Positions 22,900 through 29,341 of a stretch of 29,341 nt of DNA are shown in pieces. Made by a program: the position numbers and the translations under genes. This DNA is from an uncultured Prevotella sp. (GTDB lineage: Bacteria > Bacteroidota > Bacteroidia > Bacteroidales > Bacteroidaceae). Location of the stretch: contig CAKPZC010000027.1 in the NCBI GenBank assembly GCA_934203355.1, forward strand, positions 1 to 29,341, written 5' to 3'. The notes below the pieces were generated by a model. The model was not told the DNA's origin. It made no database searches and worked only from the letters and a program-made list of their open reading frames with translations. Position 1 is the stretch's first letter. Each line of letters starts with the position of its first letter.

Positions 22900-25800
22900 T
22901 TAGAAGCCAACCTGTAGTCCGAACGACACTGATGAAGAGTGTGGATAAGCCCAGTTGGGATTCTCTGGGTCGGAAATGGTGAAGCTGTTGCTCTTCCATG
23001 TGAAGAGGTTCTGACCTGAGACATACACACGAGCTGATGTCATATTGAGTTTCTTCAGTAATGAGTCGCTGAAGTTGTAGCCAACTTGCAGTGAACGAAG
23101 CTTCATCCAGTTGCCATGCTCTACAAAGTATGTTGATGCACGTCCTTCGTCGCCAGTGTTATTGGTTGTAAGAGCAGGAATTGTTGACGATGTGTTATCT
23201 GGTGTCCATGCTCCAAGCAGGCGGTTGCCCTTGTTGCTTCCAGCATCGGTGATGCTCCAGAAGTCGGTTTGGAATTTCTGGTTGTTGTATACATCCACAC
23301 CGCAGACACCCTGGAAGAACATCGAGAGGTCGAAGTTCTTGTAGCCGAGCTGTACGTTCAGTCCCCAGTTGAAGTCGGGCACAGGATTGAAAATCCATGT
23401 CTGGTCGTTGGCATCGATAGTGCCGCTGTCGTCGAGGTCGGCATATTTCAGACCGCCCACACGTGCGTTGGGCTGACCAGAAGCCTTCACTTCGTCTTCG
23501 TTCTGGAAGAGTCCATTCACCACGTAGCCCACGATTGAGCCATAAGGCTGCTTCGACTGCACGAGATTCTCCTTCATTGTGTGTGCATACGAACCGGTAG
23601 TGGTAGACGGCAGATATGTCACCTTGTTGCGGAAGAAGTCGATGTTGGCAGACACGTCGTAGCGCAGACCATACTTAGTGGTGTGGCGATAGCCTACGCT
23701 TGCCTCCATACCCACGTTGCGGAGCGACGGACCATTCGACCAACTTGCGCCGCCCTCACCCATAGCACCGAGAAAAGCCGGCGAGATGAGCATGTCCTTG
23801 ACATCCTTGATATATGCGTCGACAGCTCCATAGAGTTCCTGGTTGAGCAACAAGAAGTCGGCACCAACGTTATATTGTATTGTGGTCTCCCATTTCAGGT
23901 TGTCGTTGGCTGTCTGTGTGGCGCGGAAGCCTGAAGGGAATATGCCAGTGCCTTGACGGTAGAGGTCGTATGCGGTAGATGTTACACGGTCGGAGCCATA
24001 ATCGGCAACATACAAGCCGTAGCGTGCTGTATTCGAAATCTCTTGGTTACCGGTCTTACCCCATGATGCACGAATCTTTATGTCGTCAATCCACGATGCC
24101 TTGAGGTTCTTCGAAAGACGATAGCCGAGTGTAGCGGCAGGGAAGTTGCCATAACGGTTGTTCTTGCCGAAACGTGAGCTACCGTCACGACGTATGGTGA
24201 ACGAGGCGAGAACGAGATCTTGCCAATTATAGTCAACCTTTCCGAAGAACGATGCAAGCGAATAGCCTGAACCAATACCAGTGGCTCTCTCAATACCTGT
24301 TGCGGCATCTGGCCACATATAGTCCTTATCTTCAATTACGAATGACTGTGCGTATGCTCCCATATCCTCTACAGTCTGCTTGTGCAACTCCATACCGGCA
24401 AGCACCGTGAAGTCGTGGTCGCGTGCTATCTTGAAGTTGTAGTTGGCTGTATTACTCCATGTCCAACGCACGTCGTCGTGGGCAGAGAGTGTGGTGCTCG
24501 GAATATCATTGTTCACAATGTCTGACTTGAAGGTGTGGCTCATTGAGTGAATGAACGAGTGATAGTAGTCGAGACCGAAGTTTGAGCGGAGCATAAGACC
24601 CTTGAGCGGTTTTACGTCAACGTAAGCATTTCCGAAGACACGCCATATCTTCAAGGCATTGTCACGATTCATATACATCTCGCGCAGAGGGTTCTGACGG
24701 TCGCTCATGCCACCAACCGGACCTCCGAATGTTGTTCCATCCTCTTCGTACACGGGTACGGTAGGTGCCATCTTCAGTGCATTCTCCATAGGAGCGCAGT
24801 CAACTTGCTTAGAATAGGTTACTGTTGCATTCTCGCCTACACTTACTATCTTGTTGACATTGTATGTAGAGTTGAATCGTGCTGAGAAGTTCTCGAAGTT
24901 AGAGTACTTCAATATACCGTCGTTCTTCTTGTAGCCTGCCGAAAAAAGACCAGTAAACTTGTCGGTAGCACCCGATAGGGAGAGGTCGTAGCTCTGCATA
25001 AAGCCAGTGCGTGAAATTTCGTCAAGCCAGTCGGTGTCCGACATGCGCATTGTCTTCTTGGCATTTATGTATCCGTCGTATGCGCCATTCACTGTATATG
25101 TGTTATAATTGCCAGTGGCAGGATCGTATGCCTTGATAGTGCGTCCGCTGGATGCGTTGAGGTCGAGACCATAGTTACGTGCATAAGCCACAGGGTCGAT
25201 GCCGTCGTTGAGGGCAGCTTGCGCCATAGCAGTAGCATACTCGCGTGTGTTACAGAGCTTCATCATCGACTGCGAGTTGTAGAACTGTGCAGTGAGGTTT
25301 GTCGAGAAATCCACATTAAGCTTACTGCCCTTCTTGCCTCGTTTGGTGGTGATGATGATTACACCATTGGCGGCACGCGAACCATATATAGATGCCGAAG
25401 CAGCATCCTTGAGCACCTGCATACTCTCAATGTCGTTCATGTTGAGCGAGTTGAGTGCTGTAGTTGTAGGCACTCCGTCAATAACAAACAAAGGGTCTTG
25501 TGATGAGTTGAATGAACCAATACCACGTATGCGAACAGTACCAGTGCCAATAGGCGATCCGTCGGTAGTGATGGTCATGCCTGGCACTTTGCCTTGCAAA
25601 GAGCGCATAGGGTCGGTATCTGCTGACGATTTGAGGTCTTTTGTGCTTACCACTGATACAGAACCAGTCAAATCAGCCTTGCGCTGAACCTGATAACCAG
25701 TAACAACAACTTCATTGAGCAACTCTGAGTTGTCTTGGAGCACAATCTTAAGATTCTCGCCAGCCTTCACCTCCTGGTCTTTGCATCCTATATAAGAGAT

Positions 25801-26016
25801 GATAAGGGTTTCACCGGGTTTAACGTTCAACTTAAAGTTACCGTCTATGTCGGTCACTGTACCCATATTATTGGCTCCCTTCACTTTCACCGATGCGCCA
25901 ATGATAGGCTCTCCAGTGTTGTCTGTCACCGTTCCGCCAATGCCATTAGTCTGGGCGTATGCGCCAGAACCTGCGAGCATGAGCATACTTACTAAAGCTA
26001 CTTTTGCTTTTTTCAT
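22900..26016 (-). CDS. susC: SusC/RagA-family TonB-dependent outer-membrane transporter
   Basis: SusC proteins import oligosaccharides through the outer membrane using TonB energy. The 1038-residue protein has a signal peptide ending AYAQ (about 22) and a carboxypeptidase-like N-domain (about 25-95, GTVTDNTGEPIIGASVKVKG). A NEVVVTGYQVQRKADLTGSV box follows, then the plug with SLQGKVPGMTI, DPLFVIDGVP and IYGSRAANGVIIITTKRGKKG, and finally a long barrel ending SVSFGLQVGF. It is the first gene of the susC-susD transcript. The leader is about 110 bases and contains the dyad AACAAGA / TCTTGTT (26091-26097, 26118-26124). Transport of fructo-oligosaccharides is inferred from the GH32 gene and regulator nearby. 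Confidence 0.97.
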   Translation of the reverse strand: MKKAKVALVSMLMLAGSGAYAQTNGIGGTVTDNTGEPIIGASVKVKGANNMGTVTDIDGNFKLNVKPGETLIISYIGCKDQEVKAGENLKIVLQDNSELLNEVVVTGYQVQRKADLTGSVSVVSTKDLKSSADTDPMRSLQGKVPGMTITTDGSPIGTGTVRIRGIGSFNSSQDPLFVIDGVPTTTALNSLNMNDIESMQVLKDAASASIYGSRAANGVIIITTKRGKKGSKLNVDFSTNLTAQFYNSQSMMKLCNTREYATAMAQAALNDGIDPVAYARNYGLDLNASSGRTIKAYDPATGNYNTYTVNGAYDGYINAKKTMRMSDTDWLDEISRTGFMQSYDLSLSGATDKFTGLFSAGYKKNDGILKYSNFENFSARFNSTYNVNKIVSVGENATVTYSKQVDCAPMENALKMAPTVPVYEEDGTTFGGPVGGMSDRQNPLREMYMNRDNALKIWRVFGNAYVDVKPLKGLMLRSNFGLDYYHSFIHSMSHTFKSDIVNNDIPSTTLSAHDDVRWTWSNTANYNFKIARDHDFTVLAGMELHKQTVEDMGAYAQSFVIEDKDYMWPDAATGIERATGIGSGYSLASFFGKVDYNWQDLVLASFTIRRDGSSRFGKNNRYGNFPAATLGYRLSKNLKASWIDDIKIRASWGKTGNQEISNTARYGLYVADYGSDRVTSTAYDLYRQGTGIFPSGFRATQTANDNLKWETTIQYNVGADFLLLNQELYGAVDAYIKDVKDMLISPAFLGAMGEGGASWSNGPSLRNVGMEASVGYRHTTKYGLRYDVSANIDFFRNKVTYLPSTTTGSYAHTMKENLVQSKQPYGSIVGYVVNGLFQNEDEVKASGQPNARVGGLKYADLDDSGTIDANDQTWIFNPVPDFNWGLNVQLGYKNFDLSMFFQGVCGVDVYNNQKFQTDFWSITDAGSNKGNRLLGAWTPDNTSSTIPALTTNNTGDEGRASTYFVEHGNWMKLRSLQVGYNFSDSLLKKLNMTSARVYVSGQNLFTWKSNSFTISDPENPNWAYPHSSSVSFGLQVGF

Positions 26017-26132
26017 AAGATATACGTTTTATGTTTTGGTTTAAGTTTTTATTTGTTCTCTGTATTATACCTAATAAAGGTTTTTAGCTTAACAAGAACT
26101 GCGTTGTTGAGGCTGCGTCTTGTTTACGCTTG

Positions 26133-26204
26133 CAAAGTTAGAGAACAAAATAAGAGTGATATTTCATGAATCGTTCACAAAATATCACTCATGTTACATG
26201 CAAC
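26133..26204 (-). promoter_or_regulatory. susC promoter with operator shared with the barrel gene
   Basis: The -7 box is TAACTTTG (26140-26133); no -33 TTTG is found at the right distance. Exactly 51 bases upstream is GTTGCATGTAACA (26204-26192), and TGAACG (26177-26172) lies between. Both blocks and spacings recur at the barrel promoter (20219-20290). A near-palindrome (26154-26190) occupies the middle. Confidence 0.7.
26154..26190. promoter_or_regulatory. 37-bp near-perfect palindrome upstream of the susC -7 box
   Basis: Arms GAGTGATATTT (26154-26164) and AAATATCACTC (26180-26190) are exact inverse copies. Extending inward to TGAA/TTCA gives 15 of 17 matching pairs around the central TCG. 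It covers the region where a -33 box would be, so it is well placed as an activator or repressor site. Confidence 0.7.
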
Positions 26205-26239
26205 AATCGTTGACGGTATAGTCAAAAATGTTGAGTTTT

Positions 26240-26749
26240 TTAATCAGGCTTTCCATTAAGCAGATTAATTGTCTCTGTAAATTCTGACACTAATTCCACA
26301 AAACAAGGGTTGTCTTTTCTTATGATTAAGGCAGCATAGTTCTCATTTTCTTCCTCATCATACACAACTTGAGGAAGAAATAGATATTCTTCTTTCTCAT
26401 TATATATACTAAACCAATATTGGAACAAACGGCTGCGCATCTTCTGCATGCCGTCACCAGTTTCGCATATATAAAGAAGTGCAGCTTTATTTTTATTAAA
26501 GAACTCTTCTATTATTGCCAATATGGTCTCACGTACTTTAGTATCGCGAGGAGATTTTGTTCCTTTAGGGTTGGAAATGCCAAACTGATATACAATGCCA
26601 GACTGTAATATATCATCTCTTTCAAAGGTGATGAAGATTTCGGCATGATTATCTGTAACAAAACTAAAAGTACCTTTGCTGTCTTCTTTTCTTACTATAT
26701 ATTCAGATTTTCTATTAATATCCTCTAAAGAAAGATTTCTCATTACCAT
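26240..26749 (-). CDS. Uncharacterised DUF6169-like protein, second gene of a two-gene module
   Basis: A 169-residue predicted cytoplasmic protein without signal peptide or membrane helix. From memory it resembles small Bacteroidetes hypothetical proteins grouped as DUF6169: a central DTKVRETILAIIEEFFNKNKAALLYICETGDGMQKMRSRLFQYWF block (about 69-113) and a late AALIIRKDNPCFVELVSEF block. I know no experimental function. Its ATG overlaps the stop of the upstream small gene (ATGGTAA, 26749-26743), so the two are translationally coupled. The A/T-rich composition differs from the neighbouring susC and regulator genes, which hints at separate origin. A toxin-antitoxin or stress role is only a guess from the architecture. 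Confidence 0.7.
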   Translation of the reverse strand: MVMRNLSLEDINRKSEYIVRKEDSKGTFSFVTDNHAEIFITFERDDILQSGIVYQFGISNPKGTKSPRDTKVRETILAIIEEFFNKNKAALLYICETGDGMQKMRSRLFQYWFSIYNEKEEYLFLPQVVYDEEENENYAALIIRKDNPCFVELVSEFTETINLLNGKPD

Positions 26750-26898
26750 ATTTCTATACTTACAGTATCAGTCCCTTGTTTGTCTTTGCAGCTTTCACGA
26801 ACTAGACGCTCTAATTTTTCTGACATTTTGCGTTTTAGTTCTTTTGAAGCCTTCCATCGTTTTAAAGCCTCTTCGCGTGTCAATTTTGTTTTGTCCAT
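26743..26898 (-). CDS. Small basic helical protein, first gene of the two-gene module
   Basis: A 51-residue protein, MDKTKLTREEALKRWKASKE continuing with many Lys, Arg and Glu, which should form one long charged helix. No DNA-binding motif is obvious. I chose the ATG at 26898 because a perfect Shine-Dalgarno AGGAGGAG (26910-26903) sits 4 bases before it, which is rare in this phylum. A longer frame from 26943 would start about 7 bases after the predicted transcript start and skip that site. Its stop overlaps the start of the DUF6169-like gene by 7 bases. The pairing of a small charged protein with a larger partner is typical of antitoxin-toxin or adaptor-effector modules, but neither is shown. 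Confidence 0.7.
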   Translation of the reverse strand: MDKTKLTREEALKRWKASKELKRKMSEKLERLVRESCKDKQGTDTVSIEIW

Positions 26899-26902
26899 AT
26901 TG

Positions 26903-26910
26903 CTCCTCCT
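26903..26910 (-). promoter_or_regulatory. Strong Shine-Dalgarno site deciding the start at 26898
   Basis: AGGAGGAG on the minus strand, 4 bases before ATG. Other genes in this window lack such sites, so this supports both the start codon and high translation of the small gene. Confidence 0.8.
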
Positions 26911-26918
26911 TGTTAATC

Positions 26919-26930
26919 GTTTAGCTAAAC
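26919..26930. promoter_or_regulatory. Perfect 12-bp palindrome in the leader of the two-gene module
   Basis: GTTTAGCTAAAC is its own reverse complement and lies between the predicted transcript start (about 26950) and the Shine-Dalgarno site. It could be an operator. Confidence 0.4.
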
Positions 26931-26956
26931 TTATTATATACATAATATATATGGTA

Positions 26957-26988
26957 CAAAAATAACTAAATTTTCAATAGAACGCAAA
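26957..26988 (-). promoter_or_regulatory. Promoter of the two-gene module
   Basis: TTTG (26988-26985), a 20-base spacer and TATTTTTG (26964-26957) match the Bacteroidetes consensus. The spacer holds one complete arm of the inverted repeat 26965-27019. Confidence 0.8.
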
Positions 26989-27019
26989 CTTATTCTTTGT
27001 TTTCTATTGAAAATTTAGT
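26965..27019. repeat. Perfect 18-bp inverted repeat between the regulator and the two-gene module
   Basis: ACTAAATTTTCAATAGAA (26965-26982) and its exact inverse (27002-27019) are separated by 19 bases. It begins 18 bases past the regulator stop and, on the minus strand, is followed by TTATTTTTG, so it may end the regulator transcript. It also overlaps the next promoter, with the -33 box in its loop, so it may be an operator. Confidence 0.85.
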
Positions 27020-27037
27020 CATCTTTTATAAGTTAAC

Positions 27038-29266
27038 TTAAACCTTTATTTCCTCTCTTACATCCGTCGGATACTTGTCGTACTGCTTTTTAAAGCACGA
27101 CGAGAAGTAGCCTGGAGTGGCAAATCCCACTTCGTTGGCTATTTCAGATACAGTCTTGTCGGTTGTCTTTAGTAGCTGCATGGCTCGTTTTAGTCTTGTT
27201 TCGCGCAGTATCTCTATAGGTGTCATGCCCGTGAGGGCTTTAACCTTGCGGTAGAGCTGAACGCGTGAGAGTCCTATTTCGTCGCCTATAACCTCTATCT
27301 TGAGGTTGGTGTTGCTCATGTGTTTATCCATAGCCTTGAGGAAGGTGTCAAGGAATCGGCGGTCGGGCGAAGGAGAGTGTTGAGTGTTGAATGTTGAATG
27401 TTGAATTGTCGGTAACTCCGATGAGGAATTTTGAGTTTTGAACAGTTGACGTAGTTTCTGTCGATTGGCAAGTAACGAGGCAATGTTGGCAAGGAGCAGG
27501 TCTGCACTGAAAGGTTTTGTCATATACATGTCGGCTCCAGTCTGCAATCCTTCGATATATTGTTGCTCGCTGCTGCGTGCCGTAAGCAATAGTACCGGAA
27601 TGTGGCTTGTTGCCTCATGTTGCTTAAGGTGTGTGCAGAATGTCAGTCCGTCCATTACTGGCATCATCACGTCCGATACCACAATGTCGGGCACACTCTC
27701 CACTGCAAGTTTAAGTCCGCTCTGTCCGTCGGCAGCCTCTATCACATAGTAGCGGTCGAGCAATAGAGTGCGCAGATAAGCACGCATGTCGGCATTGTCG
27801 TCCACAATAAGCACAGTTGCGAGTTCATCGGCATTGTCGTTTATAAGAATGTCATGTCGGCTGTCTTGTACTGACTTACGGCTTGCCATTATCTGCTCGT
27901 CTGTTGTTGCGGTAGTGTCGTCAACAGTAGCGCGATTCTCGCGACGGAACAAAAGAACGTCGCCCACAAGGCGTTGCAGCTGTTCCACGTTGCGTTGTAT
28001 TATGTCTATGAGTTGTTGTTTGTCGCCTTTACCTTCAGCGAGTTGGTTTATTGGTCCGGCTATAAGTGTAAGTGGAGTGCGCAACTGATGTGATGCGTTT
28101 GTAAAGAAACGTGTCTGCTCGTCATTCAACTCACGCATACGACGGTTGGCACGACGTGTGGCTTTCACGGCACGCCATATGGTTGCAACAGCCACTGTCA
28201 ATAGCAGGATTACGAGGGATGCCACGATGAGCAATGTACGCTGGATATGATAGAAGCCGAGATAAGTCTCAAGTTTCGACTGTATTGTTGCAAGATATTG
28301 GTTCTGTTTCATCAACGAGTTGCTGCTCAACGATATGTCTGCAACGTTTTGTGGCGTAATAACAATGCTCTTCATGTTGTTTATGCGTTCAAACGGTTTT
28401 CCTTCCAGTATGTGTATGGCAAGGGCTATCACTTCCTCACCATGGGTAGGATATATGTATGATGCCGCGAGTTGTCCTTTCTGCACAGCGTCTATACCCT
28501 CGCCAGGCAGTCCGTCAATACCAAGAAAACGAATGCTGCGCTCCTTATGGAATTCTTTGGCAGCCTCATAGGCACCAATAGCTGCAAGGTCACTGTGGCA
28601 AAACACTACATCTACAGCCTTGCCTTCTTTTAGCCATTCTTGCATAATGCGCTTGCAATCGTCATACGACCACTTGCTTGGCACATGATGGTAGTCGATA
28701 GTTGAATGGCGGCTAATGGCTTCGCTGAAACCTTTATGTCGTTGTGCGGCAGGTGAAATCTCAAGCGGTCCTGTCATCTCTAATACTATAGGTTGCCGTC
28801 CTTCCGTCTTCACGCTGTCGCGACATAGCATAGCCGCGTATTCTGCCATCTTGCGTCCTGCCTCAATGTTGTCGCCACCAATATAGGCAGTGTAATCTTT
28901 TATGGCTGTAGTACGGTCGAAGAAAACTATAGGGATATTCTTGTTGCGAGCACGTTGCAGACTGCCATTCAGAGCATGAAAGTCGTTAGGTGAAACCACA
29001 AGCAAGTCGACACCCTCGTCGATGAGGCTGTCTATCTGAAGGCATTGCCGCTCGTTGCTGTTGTCGGCATCTTTTATAATCACCTTTACGTCATTGTCGT
29101 AGAGATGTTGTGCAGAAAGCATCTCAATGTTGGCTTTTTCGCGCCAGCGTCCACCCACACATTGCGATACACCTATCTTATATTTATAGCCACTGGTGCA
29201 ACCAGTGGCGAGTATAAGCGTCGCAATCAATATAAATAATGTGTTGTAAGTTTTGGTTTTCTGCAT
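27038..29266 (-). CDS. Hybrid two-component regulator with sugar-binding sensor, apparently lacking the kinase ATP-binding domain
   Basis: This 742-residue protein should sense a periplasmic monosaccharide and control the fructan genes. In order: a hydrophobic N-terminus with lipobox-like ATGC (Cys 23); a periplasmic sugar-binding-protein domain (about 30-320); a membrane helix (about 344-364); a histidine-phosphotransfer helix pair with NASHQLRTPL (His 393); a receiver domain (about 484-600, acidic D489/D490, phospho-acceptor D532 in SDVMMP, T562, K584); and an AraC-type helix-turn-helix domain (about 640-738). Only about 43 low-complexity residues lie between the phosphotransfer helices and the receiver. 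The usual ATPase domain with its N and G boxes is missing. The architecture resembles the fructose sensor BT1754 of Bacteroides thetaiotaomicron. The REC-DNA-binding linker is encoded by a short repeat (27377-27404). Confidence 0.93.
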   Translation of the reverse strand: MQKTKTYNTLFILIATLILATGCTSGYKYKIGVSQCVGGRWREKANIEMLSAQHLYDNDVKVIIKDADNSNERQCLQIDSLIDEGVDLLVVSPNDFHALNGSLQRARNKNIPIVFFDRTTAIKDYTAYIGGDNIEAGRKMAEYAAMLCRDSVKTEGRQPIVLEMTGPLEISPAAQRHKGFSEAISRHSTIDYHHVPSKWSYDDCKRIMQEWLKEGKAVDVVFCHSDLAAIGAYEAAKEFHKERSIRFLGIDGLPGEGIDAVQKGQLAASYIYPTHGEEVIALAIHILEGKPFERINNMKSIVITPQNVADISLSSNSLMKQNQYLATIQSKLETYLGFYHIQRTLLIVASLVILLLTVAVATIWRAVKATRRANRRMRELNDEQTRFFTNASHQLRTPLTLIAGPINQLAEGKGDKQQLIDIIQRNVEQLQRLVGDVLLFRRENRATVDDTTATTDEQIMASRKSVQDSRHDILINDNADELATVLIVDDNADMRAYLRTLLLDRYYVIEAADGQSGLKLAVESVPDIVVSDVMMPVMDGLTFCTHLKQHEATSHIPVLLLTARSSEQQYIEGLQTGADMYMTKPFSADLLLANIASLLANRQKLRQLFKTQNSSSELPTIQHSTFNTQHSPSPDRRFLDTFLKAMDKHMSNTNLKIEVIGDEIGLSRVQLYRKVKALTGMTPIEILRETRLKRAMQLLKTTDKTVSEIANEVGFATPGYFSSCFKKQYDKYPTDVREEIKV
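27377..27404. repeat. 4 x 7-bp repeat inside the regulator gene
   Basis: On the plus strand GTGTTGA, GTGTTGA, ATGTTGA, ATGTTGA follow head to tail. They encode part of the linker IQHSTFNTQHSP between the receiver and DNA-binding domains. Gain or loss of one unit would shift the frame before the DNA-binding domain. Confidence 0.85.
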
Positions 29267-29298
29267 AGAAAGTACGTATTTTTTATAAGTGATTGAGA

Positions 29299-29320
29299 AT
29301 GAGATAAGTTTTTATCTCAT
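29299..29320. repeat. Perfect 9-bp hairpin upstream of the regulator
   Basis: ATGAGATAA (29299-29307), GTTT, TTATCTCAT (29312-29320). No T-run follows on either strand, so it is more likely an operator than a terminator. Confidence 0.5.
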
Positions 29321-29341
29321 AAAAAGAAGAGGTTACGAATT

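Noticed and set aside
26899..26943. Longer small protein starting at 26943
   Set aside because: It would skip the perfect Shine-Dalgarno site and start almost at the predicted transcription start.

Overview
The window comes from a Bacteroidetes chromosome, most likely order Bacteroidales and Prevotella-like. The evidence is a complete type IX secretion (T9SS) core operon, a SusC/SusD glycan-uptake pair with a one-protein hybrid two-component regulator, and several promoters of the Bacteroidetes form TTTG-N19/20-TAnnTTTG. Almost no gene has a Shine-Dalgarno sequence. No tRNA, rRNA, CRISPR array or complete insertion sequence is visible.

Layout. (1) 1-9264: a block bracketed by two copies of a small inverted-repeat element (a partial copy at 1-80, a complete 212-bp copy at 9053-9264). 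It holds a secreted alpha-amylase with a possible T9SS sorting tail, then porP, gldK, gldL, gldM, gldN and a PorT-like outer-membrane barrel. (2) 9277-14842: housekeeping and envelope genes: priA, a YfcE-type phosphodiesterase, lptB, and divergently mlaE-mlaF. (3) 14843-15661: a non-coding stretch with a well-delimited orphan RNA gene of about 200 nt, a 22-bp tandem repeat and a terminator. (4) 15662-29266: a probable fructan utilisation locus on the minus strand: the regulator (27038-29266), a two-gene module of unknown function (26240-26898), susC, susD, an atypical 768-residue outer-membrane barrel and a GH32 fructanase. A second candidate non-coding RNA lies on the opposite strand between susD and the barrel gene.

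How the genes work together. PorP and GldK-N build the T9SS trans-envelope machine; the neighbouring amylase may be a client. LptB and MlaEF power LPS and phospholipid transport and are divergently transcribed. In the fructan locus the regulator has a sugar-binding-protein-like periplasmic domain of the type known to bind fructose. SusCD would import fructo-oligosaccharides and GH32 would release fructose. The susC promoter and the promoter of the 768-residue barrel share two sequence blocks at identical distances from their -7 boxes, which ties the unknown barrel to this regulon.

The observations most worth following are: the regulator appears to lack its whole ATP-binding kinase domain and carries a 4 x 7-bp repeat in its coding sequence; the shared operator; the atypical barrel with its structured leader; the two candidate RNAs; and the two-gene module whose promoter spacer is one arm of a perfect 18-bp inverted repeat.
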